A program made the position numbers and the translations under genes. This document shows, in pieces, positions 53,855 through 63,018 of a DNA stretch of 64,000 bases (its first letter is position 1; the number at the start of each line of letters is the position of its first letter). The notes under the pieces were generated by a model that had not been told where the DNA came from, did no database searches, and saw nothing but the letters and a program-made list of their open reading frames with translations. The stretch covers positions 51,497 through 115,496 of the forward strand of contig CANQNN010000007.1 in the NCBI GenBank assembly GCA_947625205.1, written 5' to 3'. Source of the stretch: an uncultured Lachnospiraceae bacterium (lineage in GTDB: Bacteria; Bacillota; Clostridia; Lachnospirales; Lachnospiraceae).

Positions 53855-54436
53855 ATGGACAATCATTACGGACAGGATCAGAACTGGCAGGATCCAAGTA
53901 TGAATCAGCCAGATCAGAATGGCAGTTATAATTATAATGGCTATCCCAATGCGCCGCAGGACGGATATCAGAATGCGGGCGGATACCCTAACGCGCCGCA
54001 GGGCGGATATCAGAATGCGGGCGGCTACCCCAACATGCCACAGGGCGGATATCAGAATGCGGGCGGCTATCCCAACATGCCGCAGGGCGGATATCAGAAT
54101 ACGGGCGGTTATCCCAATATGCCGAATCAGGGATATGCGAACAATGGCGCCTACAACAGCTATATGCCCAACAACTATAACGGACCGATCGTGGTATCTA
54201 ACGCTGTACCTGAAAGGAACGGCGGACTTGCGGTGGGAAGTCTGGTGTGCGGTATCATCTGTATCATCGGCTTCTGGTCGTTTGTTACTATGATAGTCGC
54301 TATTGTGGGCCTGGTACTGGGTATTGTCAATAATGCACAGAATAATCCCAATAAGGGCATGGCTGCCGCGGGGATTTGCTTAAATATTATCGGATTTATA
54401 CTTACGGTTGCATTTATTGCCATTTTATTCGCATAG
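53855..54436 (+). CDS. DUF4190-type membrane protein with 14-residue Gly/Tyr/Pro/Asn repeats
   Basis: A 193-residue protein. The first 110 residues are low complexity, with about four tandem copies of GGYPNMPQGGYQNA. The C-terminal 80 residues hold two TM helices with VGSLVCGIICIIG and GMAAAGICLNIIGFI, the DUF4190 pattern. ATG 53855 has GGAGG 6 nt upstream; 53843 is possible. It lies 27 nt after the preceding membrane protein gene. DUF4190 proteins have no settled function. Confidence 0.72.
   Translation: MDNHYGQDQNWQDPSMNQPDQNGSYNYNGYPNAPQDGYQNAGGYPNAPQGGYQNAGGYPNMPQGGYQNAGGYPNMPQGGYQNTGGYPNMPNQGYANNGAYNSYMPNNYNGPIVVSNAVPERNGGLAVGSLVCGIICIIGFWSFVTMIVAIVGLVLGIVNNAQNNPNKGMAAAGICLNIIGFILTVAFIAILFA
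53939..54130 (+). repeat. 42-bp coding tandem repeat
   Basis: Units begin at 53963, 54005, 54047 and 54089 with a partial unit before; each codes 14 residues. Copy number could change by slippage without breaking the frame. Confidence 0.85.
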
Positions 54437-54490
54437 CTGTTTAATAATTTTTAGATTTTTTAGATTTTTTTAGATTTTTGGAAAAACATA

Positions 54491-54519
54491 TTGACAGACG
54501 ACTTTGACGGTGATAGAAT
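54491..54519 (+). promoter_or_regulatory. Promoter of the amtB-glnK fusion gene
   Basis: TTGACA, a 17-bp spacer and TAGAAT. Transcription would begin near 54526, 12 nt before the leader terminator. Confidence 0.7.
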
Positions 54520-54537
54520 TCGTCTCAGTGAGAGAGC

Positions 54538-54572
54538 AAAGATGCTGTGATTTATTCGCGGCATCTTTTTTT
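54538..54572 (+). terminator. Intrinsic terminator inside the amtB leader
   Basis: A 12-bp stem with two G-T pairs (AAAGATGC / GCATCTTT core) followed by seven T. It lies between the promoter and the amtB start, 90 nt before the ATG, so expression should require antitermination or reads through partially. Confidence 0.75.
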
Positions 54573-54662
54573 GTTCTCGGAATATATTATAAGAGATACG
54601 GAGCAATGGGGCTTATGTATGGGCGCGTTGTATCCGTATTTTTTATGTGAGGAGGAAATGTT

Positions 54663-56462
54663 ATGACAGAGGAGATTATGAATGCCGTGAGTGGTGTGAG
54701 CGGCGAACTGTGGGGCGTCTGGTTCCTGATCGGCGCCGCGCTGGTGTTCTGGATGCAGGCAGGTTTCGCTATGGTTGAAACCGGATTCACCAGAGCAAAG
54801 AATGCGGGTAACATTCTGATGAAGAATCTGATGGACTTCTGTATCGGTACAGTGGTATTCATCCTGATCGGTTTCGGATTGTTACTTGGCGAGGATATGA
54901 TGGGCTTCATCGGTAAACCCGGATTTGACATTTTTACCAATTATGCAGATTTTGACTGGTCCAACTTCGTATTCAACCTTGTGTTCTGTGCGACAACGGC
55001 AACGATCGTATCCGGTGCAATGGCTGAGAGGACCAAGTTCTTATCCTATTGTATCTACTCCGGTGTGATTTCGGCGGTGATTTATCCAATCGAGGCGCAC
55101 TGGACATGGGGCGGCGGTTTCCTTGCACAGATGGGATTCCATGATTTTGCGGGTTCCAACTGTATCCATATGGTGGGCGGTATCAGCGCGTTGGTCGGCG
55201 CAGCGATCTTAGGTCCCCGTATCGGTAAGTTCGTTAAAGATAAGTCTGGTAAAGTTACGAAGGTAAATGCGTTCCCCGGTCATAACCTTCCGATCGGCTG
55301 TCTGGGTGTGTTTATCCTGTGGCTCGGCTGGTACGGATTCAACGGCGCGGCGGCAACGTCCGTTGCGGAGATGGGTTCCATCTTTGTTACCACGACCATT
55401 GCTCCTGCGGTGGCGACAGTGGTGTGCATGATTTTTACCTGGATCAGATACGGTAAGCCCGATGTGTCCATGTGTCTGAACGCATCGTTGGCGGGTCTGG
55501 TAGCGATCACGGCTCCCTGTGATGTATGTGATGCGTTCGGCGCGATCGTGATCGGCGCGGTCGCTGGTCTTCTGGTAGTGTTCGGCGTATGGTTCCTGGA
55601 TAACGTGCTGCATATCGATGACCCTGTGGGCGCAGTAGCGGTTCACTGCTTAAACGGTATCTGGGGTACTCTTGCAGTTGGTCTGTTTGCAACGGATACG
55701 GCGCCCGCCTTCGCAAGAGGCTACGGCGACGGTGTGACCTTCGGCGCTAACCAGATCGCAGGCGAGGGTCTGTTCTATGGCGGCGGATTTAAACAGCTGG
55801 GATTGCAGTTCCTGGGTATGGGCGCAACGATACTCTGGACGACTGTGACCATTACGATCACTTTCCTGATTATTAAAGCGTTAGTAGGCCTGCGTGTTAC
55901 CGAGGAGGAAGAGATCATCGGTCTGGATGCACGCGAACACGGTCTGGCATCCGCATATTCAGGCTTCAGCATTATGGATATTTCCAACACAATGATGATG
56001 GAAGTCAACGAAAATACAAGCCTGGATGCAACGGATTACGATCAGGCTTCCGAGGCGCAGAGAAATGCGGCAGTCAAGGTCGCACAGGCGCCTATGGTAT
56101 CCGCTACGGGTATGTATAAGGTTTCCATTATTGCTAAGCTGTCAAGATATGATCAGCTGAGAAAAGCCATGAACGATCTCGGCGTAACCGGCATGACGGT
56201 AACGCAGGTCATGGGCTGCGGCGTACAGAAGGGCGCCGGCGAGCGGTATCGTGGTGTTGAGGTAGATGCAACCCTGCTTCCCAAGGTTAAAGTGGAAGTC
56301 GTAGTAAGCAAGATACCTGTAGAGGATGTTATTGAGGCTGCTAAGAAAGCCCTCTACACCGGTCATATCGGTGACGGTAAGATCTTCGTATACAATGTTG
56401 ACAAGGTCGTTAAGGTCCGCACGGGCGAGGAAGACTTTGCAGCATTGCAGGATGTTGAATAA
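54663..56462 (+). CDS. Ammonium transporter fused to P-II regulatory domain
   Basis: A 599-residue fusion. Residues 1-430 are an Amt channel (FWMQAGFAMVETGFTRAKN, CIHMVGGISALVGA, VAVHCLNGIWGT with pore His). Residues about 482-595 are a complete P-II/GlnK domain (YKVSIIAKLSRYDQLRKA, a T-loop GAGERYRGVEVD, then HIGDGKIFVYNV). P-II normally plugs AmtB as a separate protein; here plug and channel are one chain. In the T-loop the position of the uridylylated Tyr51 is Val (GVEV), so control is probably by nucleotides and 2-oxoglutarate only. Confidence 0.92.
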   Translation: MTEEIMNAVSGVSGELWGVWFLIGAALVFWMQAGFAMVETGFTRAKNAGNILMKNLMDFCIGTVVFILIGFGLLLGEDMMGFIGKPGFDIFTNYADFDWSNFVFNLVFCATTATIVSGAMAERTKFLSYCIYSGVISAVIYPIEAHWTWGGGFLAQMGFHDFAGSNCIHMVGGISALVGAAILGPRIGKFVKDKSGKVTKVNAFPGHNLPIGCLGVFILWLGWYGFNGAAATSVAEMGSIFVTTTIAPAVATVVCMIFTWIRYGKPDVSMCLNASLAGLVAITAPCDVCDAFGAIVIGAVAGLLVVFGVWFLDNVLHIDDPVGAVAVHCLNGIWGTLAVGLFATDTAPAFARGYGDGVTFGANQIAGEGLFYGGGFKQLGLQFLGMGATILWTTVTITITFLIIKALVGLRVTEEEEIIGLDAREHGLASAYSGFSIMDISNTMMMEVNENTSLDATDYDQASEAQRNAAVKVAQAPMVSATGMYKVSIIAKLSRYDQLRKAMNDLGVTGMTVTQVMGCGVQKGAGERYRGVEVDATLLPKVKVEVVVSKIPVEDVIEAAKKALYTGHIGDGKIFVYNVDKVVKVRTGEEDFAALQDVE

Positions 56463-56492
56463 GCGTATACCTATATCCCTTAGTTTGTATAT

Positions 56493-56533
56493 AAAACGGG
56501 CCCCTGGCGCTTCCACCGCCGGGGGTTCGTTTT
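56493..56533 (+). terminator. Intrinsic terminator after the amtB fusion gene
   Basis: GC-rich 9-bp stem (CCCCTGGCG / CGCCGGGGG) extended by AAAACG / CGTTTT pairs, ending in TTTT. Confidence 0.75.
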
Positions 56534-56611
56534 ATATTATGTAAGGATAAACGTATAGAACGGACTGTATCTATTCGGGTATCTTATCTCTTTTTTTGTA
56601 AAAAAAATGTA

Positions 56612-56640
56612 TTGACAAGATAGTTTATCCGTCATATAAT
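56612..56640 (+). promoter_or_regulatory. Promoter of cysK and probably the downstream cluster
   Basis: TTGACA, a 17-bp spacer and TATAAT, all consensus, 69 nt before the cysK ATG. No other good promoter was seen before the NifB-like gene. Confidence 0.75.
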
Positions 56641-56709
56641 CCAATATAACAAATAACACACATTTCCTATAGAAATAGTATGAAATAAAAAAGGGCGGAG
56701 GAAAACATT

Positions 56710-57648
56710 ATGAGTCAGATTAAAGAAAGCGCACTGGAACTGATTGGGAACACTCCCATACTGAAGCTGAATTCTTATTCGAAGAAAGCGGGCGTTACGG
56801 ACGTAACCATTCTTGCGAAGCTGGAGTATCTGAATCCGGCCGGATCGGTAAAAGACCGTATCGCACTGGCGATGATCGAAGACGCGGAAAAGAAGGGAAT
56901 CTTAAAACCGGGAGCAACGATTATCGAGCCAACAAGCGGCAATACTGGGATCGGTCTTGCGGCGGTGGCAGCGGCCAAGGGATATCGGGCGGTCCTTACG
57001 CTTCCCGATACGATGAGTGTTGAGAGAAGAAATCTCCTGAAAGCATACGGCGCGGAGCTGGTGCTTACTGAGGGCGCAAAAGGAATGAAGGGCGCCATTG
57101 CCAGGGCTGATGAACTGAAAGAGGAGATAGAAGGATCCGTGATCTTAGGGCAGTTTGTCAATCCGGCGAATCCGGCGGTCCATAAGGCGACGACAGGACC
57201 GGAGATCTGTGAACAGACGGGCGGCAAGGTGGATATTTTTGTGGCAGGCGTAGGAACGGGCGGTACGATCACAGGCGTCGGAGAATATCTGAAAGAGAAG
57301 GATCCGAATATCAAGGTCGTTGCGGTGGAACCTGCGGGAAGCCCCGTGCTTTCGACGGGAACGCCGGGAGCCCACAAGATTCAGGGAATCGGCGCAGGGT
57401 TTGTTCCAGAAGTGCTCAACACCAAGATCTATGATGAGATCATCCCTATCGAGAATGACGATGCGTTTGCGGAAGGGAAAGCCTTTGCGGTCAGCGAGGG
57501 AATACTGGTCGGAATCTCCTCCGGCGCGGCTCTGAAGGCGGCTGTCATTCTGGCGGGCAGACCGGAGAACAAGGGAAAAACGATCGTTACGCTGCTTCCC
57601 GATTCCGGCGATAGATATCTGTCCACGCCGCTGTTTAACAATAACTAG
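56710..57648 (+). CDS. cysK: Cysteine synthase (O-acetylserine sulfhydrylase)
   Basis: A 312-residue PLP enzyme making cysteine from O-acetylserine and sulfide. The PLP lysine lies in [11 protein letters not shown] (about 43-53), the substrate loop in [11 protein letters not shown], and the phosphate-binding GTGGTITG and SSGAA near the end. The length is standard. It is followed by yezD and a nitrogenase-like cluster on the same strand, linking the operon to sulfur assimilation. Confidence 0.95.
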   Translation: MSQIKESALELIGNTPILKLNSYSKKAGVTDVTILAKLEYLNPAGSVKDRIALAMIEDAEKKGILKPGATIIEPTSGNTGIGLAAVAAAKGYRAVLTLPDTMSVERRNLLKAYGAELVLTEGAKGMKGAIARADELKEEIEGSVILGQFVNPANPAVHKATTGPEICEQTGGKVDIFVAGVGTGGTITGVGEYLKEKDPNIKVVAVEPAGSPVLSTGTPGAHKIQGIGAGFVPEVLNTKIYDEIIPIENDDAFAEGKAFAVSEGILVGISSGAALKAAVILAGRPENKGKTIVTLLPDSGDRYLSTPLFNNN

Positions 57649-57688
57649 ACGGTACACCGTGTAATAGTCAGGTTTGGAGGCGGTGCAC

Positions 57689-57841
57689 ATGAAAGATACC
57701 GAAAGGGAGCATGTTTTGGATCCTTCCCAGATCGATAAGATCGAGGAAATGTTGCGGGGTATGAAATACGGCAATGTCACGCTCATTGTCCAAGACGGGA
57801 AAATCATCCAAATAGATAAAACAGAAAAGCATAGATTCTAA
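57689..57841 (+). CDS. yezD: YezD family small protein (DUF2292)
   Basis: A 50-residue protein. The block IEEMLRGMKYGNVTLIVQDG followed by KIIQIDKTEKHRF matches the YezD/DUF2292 family (pattern kyGsVtIvVqDGkVvQIdkTEK). TTTGGAGG lies 10-16 nt before the ATG. In Firmicutes yezD is found with cysteine and sulfate genes under CymR control; its biochemical role is not known. Here it follows cysK by 40 nt. Confidence 0.85.
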   Translation: MKDTEREHVLDPSQIDKIEEMLRGMKYGNVTLIVQDGKIIQIDKTEKHRF

Positions 57842-57858
57842 AACTGACTGGAAAAACC

Positions 57859-57910
57859 GGAGGTTTTGTCGATCCATGACGGATCATGATCGGCATACCT
57901 CTGTTTTTTT
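57859..57910 (+). terminator. Terminator-like structure between yezD and the NifB-like gene
   Basis: Outer stem GGAGGT / ACCTCT (one G-T pair) enclosing an inner GATCC / GGATC hairpin, followed by G and seven T, and ending 20 nt before the NifB-like start. Since no new promoter follows, it would act as a partial or conditional terminator within the operon. Confidence 0.5.
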
Positions 57911-57930
57911 ATGTCGAAAGAAGGGACTGC

Positions 57931-58803
57931 ATGAGTCATACATATAAAGATATCCAGAATTCCCATCCATGTTTTGGAGGCTATAAGAATAACGCGGGAA
58001 GGGTTCATCTGCCGGTCAGCCCCGGATGCAATATTGCATGCAGATTCTGCGACAGGGCGGTCAATGACACAGAAAACAGACCCGGAGTCACCTCCAGGGT
58101 GATCACTCCGGATGAAAGTCTGGAAGTAATCGAAAGAGCGCTGGCACTGTGCCCCACGATTAAAGTCGCAGGGATCGCCGGACCGGGAGATACATTGGCG
58201 TCGGATCACGCACTGGAAACATTTCGAAAGATCAAAGAGAAATATCCGGATCTTTTGAAATGTATGAGTACAAACGGATTGCTGCTGTATGAGAGGGCAG
58301 ATGAGGTGATCGACGTTGGAATAGATACATTGACTGTAACAGTCAATGCTGTAGATCCGGCCATCGAAGCAAAGCTGAATAAATATATTATTTATCACGG
58401 CGTGCGGTACGAGGGAGCGGAAGGCGCTAAGATACTGATCGATCATCAGATAAAGGGGATCCAAAAAGTCAGCGACGCCGGTATTACGGTAAAAGTCAAT
58501 ACCGTGCTGGTCCCGGAGATCAACGGGGAGCATATCGAGGAGATCGCCAAGACCGTCAAAGCGGCCGGTGCAAGCATCTACAATATTATTCCTCTGATCC
58601 CGCAGTATGAATTGGCCGGTCTAAAGGCGCCCTGCTGTGTCCAAATCGATGAGGCGAGGACAAAAGCGTCGAAATACATTGATGTCTTCAGACATTGTCA
58701 GCACTGCCGGGCGGATGCGGCAGGGGTTCCCGGCGTGTCGGAGTACGGGGAACAGATATATCGGCGAAGAATCAACATAAAGGAAACTTTTTCGCATGGA
58801 TGA
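57931..58803 (+). CDS. NifB-like radical SAM protein
   Basis: A 290-residue protein with the NifB features HPCFGG near residue 12, the radical-SAM cluster motif CNIACRFC (CxxxCxxC), NRPGVTSRVITPDE-like NRPGVTS, AGPGD, and C-terminal Cys residues (CQHCRADAAG) that hold further clusters. NifB fuses two 4Fe-4S clusters and inserts carbide to form NifB-co, the core of nitrogenase cofactors. It lacks the NifX-like C-terminal domain; a separate NifX-like gene closes the cluster. ATG 57931 is preferred to 57886 because the protein then starts at the conserved region and the upstream segment lies in the hairpin. Confidence 0.88.
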   Translation: MSHTYKDIQNSHPCFGGYKNNAGRVHLPVSPGCNIACRFCDRAVNDTENRPGVTSRVITPDESLEVIERALALCPTIKVAGIAGPGDTLASDHALETFRKIKEKYPDLLKCMSTNGLLLYERADEVIDVGIDTLTVTVNAVDPAIEAKLNKYIIYHGVRYEGAEGAKILIDHQIKGIQKVSDAGITVKVNTVLVPEINGEHIEEIAKTVKAAGASIYNIIPLIPQYELAGLKAPCCVQIDEARTKASKYIDVFRHCQHCRADAAGVPGVSEYGEQIYRRRINIKETFSHG

Positions 58804-59697
<894 letters not shown>

Positions 59698-59720
59698 CGG
59701 ATAAAGGAGAAGATTGGAAT

Positions 59721-61169
59721 ATGAGCGGAATAGCCAATGCGGAAGTAGAGATCAGAGATAGAAGGCTTAAGTCTATCATTTCCTTTCAGGGAAAAGCCAG
59801 TGAATTGCAGGAATATTCGGAGCAGCTGAAAAAACCCGATAAAGACCGATGTTTCAGCCAGTGCAGCGACTGTGCGCAGATGTGCGCCGCGACCGTCTGT
59901 TATAACGTAAGAGGTGCGGCGGTCGTTGTACACTCGCCTATGGGGTGCTTTGCCAACAATCCCCAGATCCATGAGCAGATCAAAAATTCTGCCGCGGGGA
60001 GAGGGGTCGAAGCCTTTAAAGCGCAGATCATATGCAGCAACATATCGGAAAAAGAAACCATATACGGCGGACTGAAAAAACTAAGAGAAGCGATTGAAAC
60101 CGCGCAGGAGAGATTTCATCCTTCGGCTGTCTTTATTCAGTCTTCCTGCGCCGCCGGTATCGTGGGCGACGATATCGAAAGTCTGGCGGACGAGATGGCA
60201 CAGGAACTGGGGATACCCATCATCCCGGTGTTCTGCGAGGGATTCAAATCCAAGATATGGTCGTCAGGGTTTGATGCGGCATATCATGGACTGCTTCGCA
60301 AGGTAGTCAGAAAACCGGAGAAAAAGCAGGAGGATCTGGTCAATATCTTTAACTTTCTGGGTTCGGATACTTTTACGCCGATTCTTGAAAAACTTGGCTT
60401 AAGACCGAATTATCTTGTTCCGCTGGCAGATATCGATACGATAGCAAGGATGAGCGAAGCGGCATGCAGTACGCAGATATGTGAAACTCTGGGCACCTAC
60501 GTTGTGGATGTGCTGGAAAAAGAGTATGGTGTGCCCAAGATCCATGCGCCGGCGCCGTATGGAATTGATTGGACGGATCAGTGGTATAGAGAAGTGGCGA
60601 GAGTTACCGGAAGATCCGAAATGGCAGAACAGCTGATCCATGATGAACATGAGCGGATCCGGCCGGAGCTGGAAGAACTGAAAAAAGAACTTTCTGGGAA
60701 AAAAGTATACATATACGCGGGCGATTCTTACGCGCACAACATGGCGAGCCTTGTGACCGATCTGGGAATGGAGATCTGCGGGATCACCACGCTTCATCAT
60801 GATATGCGGACAGACGGTAAAGATGTGAAAAACAGCACACTCAACGAGATGATCCGTGTGGCGGGCGATGTGGAGAATTTTACCGTCTGCAACAAACAGC
60901 CGTATGAAGTGATCAAACTGATCAGGCGGACTTCTCCGGACTTTATGATCGTGCGGCATATGAATATGACGATACTCGGCGGCAAACTGGGAATCCCCTG
61001 CCTGTTAGAAGGGGAGATCAACATCAGCGCAGGGTATGACGGATTGCTGCTTATGGGCAGAAGAATAAGGGATCTGCTGAAAGCAAAAGGAATCCTGTCC
61101 ACACTGAAAGAATACAACACCTTCCCGTATACTGACTGGTGGATGGAGCAGGAAGAGGAATATATATAG
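59721..61169 (+). CDS. NifD-like subunit of a nitrogenase-like reductase
   Basis: A 482-residue homologue of NifD. The N-terminus has an unusual set of Cys44, 48, 51, 55 and 60, then PMGC (Cys76) and SSCAAGIVGDD (Cys143), which correspond to the P-cluster region. Cys254, in TQICETLGTYVV, aligns exactly in spacing with the FeMo-co ligand Cys275 (both are 15 residues before the Tyr of EYG/KYG). The segment that in NifD carries the cofactor His442 reads GIPCLLEGEINISAGYDG, with no His. This argues for an altered cofactor or substrate. It ends in TAG, 24 nt after NifH. Confidence 0.88.
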   Translation: MSGIANAEVEIRDRRLKSIISFQGKASELQEYSEQLKKPDKDRCFSQCSDCAQMCAATVCYNVRGAAVVVHSPMGCFANNPQIHEQIKNSAAGRGVEAFKAQIICSNISEKETIYGGLKKLREAIETAQERFHPSAVFIQSSCAAGIVGDDIESLADEMAQELGIPIIPVFCEGFKSKIWSSGFDAAYHGLLRKVVRKPEKKQEDLVNIFNFLGSDTFTPILEKLGLRPNYLVPLADIDTIARMSEAACSTQICETLGTYVVDVLEKEYGVPKIHAPAPYGIDWTDQWYREVARVTGRSEMAEQLIHDEHERIRPELEELKKELSGKKVYIYAGDSYAHNMASLVTDLGMEICGITTLHHDMRTDGKDVKNSTLNEMIRVAGDVENFTVCNKQPYEVIKLIRRTSPDFMIVRHMNMTILGGKLGIPCLLEGEINISAGYDGLLLMGRRIRDLLKAKGILSTLKEYNTFPYTDWWMEQEEEYI

Positions 61170-61191
61170 AAAAGGATAGGAGAGATAGACA

Positions 61192-62559
61192 ATGGGCCGT
61201 ATTGTACAGGAAGCAAAATATACTTGTGCTCTGGGCGCACAACAGACCGTACTGGGTATCGAGAGGGCCGTGCCTGTTATCCATGCCGGTCCGGGATGTT
61301 CCGCAAGACAGTTCGCATATATGGGTCCGGGTTCCGGATATCAGGGCGAGGGCTATACCGGAGGCGGCCAGATCCCTTGCACGAATTCTTCCCAGAACGA
61401 GGTGGTGTTCGGCGGAGAGAAGAAGCTTGGGCAGCTGATAGACGCTACGCTTCAGGTGATGGATGCCGATCTGTATGTAGTCCTTGCGGGATGTACCGCC
61501 GGAATTGTGGGCGACGATGTCAAACAGACCGCCAAGAATCATGCGGCGGAGGGCAAGCCGGTAATCGGAGTGGATACGGCGGGTTTCCGCGGCAATAACT
61601 ATGTCGGGCATGAATTGGTGATAGAGGCGCTTATCAACCAGTATGTTGGTGACCGCGAGCCGGAAGTCAGGAAAGGACTGGTCAACGTTTTTTCCGTGAT
61701 ACCTTACCAAAATCCCAGATGGCGGGGTGATCTGCATGAGATCAAACGCCTGCTGACAGGACTGGGACTGGAAGTAAACGTTTTGTTTGGCTATGAAAGC
61801 GGCGGCGTTTCGGAATGGCAGGATATCCCTAATGCGGAGCTGAATATCGTACTGTCCCCGTGGGTCGGGCTTGCTGCGGCGAAACTGTGTGAGAAAAAAT
61901 ATAAGACGCCTTATATCCACGAACCGGTTCTTCCAATCGGTCTGAAGGCAACAGGCGCTTTTTTGAGAAGAGTTGCCGCAGCGCTTCGTATGGATGAAAC
62001 GGCTGTGGAAGGTTTTATAGCACAAGAGGAAGCGCGGTATAAGAAATATTTTGTTTCGCTGGGAGATCTTTTCTCCGATTTTGCAAGCTATCTGCCTTAT
62101 GATGCCTATATCATATCGGACGCGGAATACGGTGTGGGCGCGGCGGATTTTCTGATGAAAGAACTGGGAATGAACGTGGTTACATTTTATGAGTTCGACG
62201 AACCGGACGCTTCGGCAAAGCAGCTTGTGGAACAGGCGTTGTCCGCAGCAGGAGAAGGACTGGCGCAAACTCTTGTCGTGGAAGGAGATAACGCGTTGAT
62301 CAGGGCGGACATCGCAGAGAAAATAGCGGAGAGAAAAAACAAATCTCTGATATTGGGCAGCAGCTGGGATAAGGAATTGGCGGAACAGACCAATAGTATT
62401 CTGGTATACTACGGAATCCCGATCACGGATCAGGTCGTGCTGTCAAAGACCTATATCGGTTATGCCGGCGCCCTTACCCTGATTGAAGACATTTATACCG
62501 GATTGTTCCGCAAAGGTATGATTACCAATACGACACATGGCGAGGACGATGCCATTTAG
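61192..62559 (+). CDS. NifK-like subunit of a nitrogenase-like reductase
   Basis: A 455-residue homologue of NifK, without the long N-terminal extension of true NifK. P-cluster type cysteines are Cys12 (KYTCALGA), Cys36 (HAGPGCSARQ) and Cys101 (LAGCTAGIVGDDV); a further Cys63 lies in IPCTNSSQNE. The C-terminal half has the third Rossmann-like domain (VEGDNALIRADIAEKI). It follows the D subunit by 22 nt with AGGAGAG before the ATG. With D it should form the alpha2beta2 catalytic component. Confidence 0.88.
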   Translation: MGRIVQEAKYTCALGAQQTVLGIERAVPVIHAGPGCSARQFAYMGPGSGYQGEGYTGGGQIPCTNSSQNEVVFGGEKKLGQLIDATLQVMDADLYVVLAGCTAGIVGDDVKQTAKNHAAEGKPVIGVDTAGFRGNNYVGHELVIEALINQYVGDREPEVRKGLVNVFSVIPYQNPRWRGDLHEIKRLLTGLGLEVNVLFGYESGGVSEWQDIPNAELNIVLSPWVGLAAAKLCEKKYKTPYIHEPVLPIGLKATGAFLRRVAAALRMDETAVEGFIAQEEARYKKYFVSLGDLFSDFASYLPYDAYIISDAEYGVGAADFLMKELGMNVVTFYEFDEPDASAKQLVEQALSAAGEGLAQTLVVEGDNALIRADIAEKIAERKNKSLILGSSWDKELAEQTNSILVYYGIPITDQVVLSKTYIGYAGALTLIEDIYTGLFRKGMITNTTHGEDDAI

Positions 62560-62593
62560 CGCACCGGGGTCTGCAGGAAGAATGGAGGATAAG

Positions 62594-62974
62594 ATGAGTG
62601 AGAAAACGGTGAAAGTGGCGGTGGCTACCAGCGACGGGATCCGCTGCGATCTGCATTTCGGAGCGGCAAAGAACGTGACGGTTTATGTGCTGGAAGACGG
62701 CAGCGGCAATTTCCGTATCGAAGGGCAGCGCGCGTTTCCGGATACGAGCGGTTATGGGGGCTGCGGTGGCGGCTGCCACGCCAGAAACGAAGAGTTTTTA
62801 CAGGAAGTGTGCCAGATCCTGCGGGACTGTCAATATTTGCTCGTAGTCAAGATCGGCCCGTTTCCGTCAAGGGTTTTGCTCCGCAACGGGATCGAAGCAT
62901 TGGAGCAAGAGGGAGAAGTCCGTGAGCTTTTGTCGGTTCTTTATGATTACATCAACAGAAATCGGGACAAATAA
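62594..62974 (+). CDS. NifX/NafY-like cofactor-binding protein
   Basis: A 126-residue protein of the dinitrogenase iron-molybdenum-cofactor-binding family. It begins VKVAVATSDGIRCDLHFG, the family's opening, and has a Gly/Cys-rich loop GGCGGGCHARN near residue 60 that may bind a cluster. NifX stores or carries NifB-co. ATG 62594 has GGAGG 5 nt upstream; an in-frame ATG at 62582 overlaps that site. Fused to NifB in some bacteria, it is separate here. Confidence 0.82.
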   Translation: MSEKTVKVAVATSDGIRCDLHFGAAKNVTVYVLEDGSGNFRIEGQRAFPDTSGYGGCGGGCHARNEEFLQEVCQILRDCQYLLVVKIGPFPSRVLLRNGIEALEQEGEVRELLSVLYDYINRNRDK

Positions 62975-62985
62975 AACGGTAAAGA

Positions 62986-63004
62986 CAAAGGCAGCCTGCC
63001 TTTG
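62986..63004 (+). other. Hairpin before the substrate-binding protein gene
   Basis: Perfect 8-bp stem CAAAGGCA / TGCCTTTG with a 3-nt loop, 2 nt before AGAGGAG of the next gene. Without a run of T it is more likely an RNA-processing or stabilising element than a terminator. Confidence 0.5.
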
Positions 63005-63018
63005 CAGAGGAGAAAATT

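Noticed and set aside
57886..57930. An earlier ATG at 57886 for the NifB-like gene.
   Set aside because: It lies inside the terminator-like hairpin and adds residues without similarity to NifB; ATG 57931 fits better.
61051..62268. A 405-codon minus-strand frame opposite the NifK-like gene.
   Set aside because: No domain, no ribosome binding site; the plus-strand gene has clear cysteine motifs and homology.
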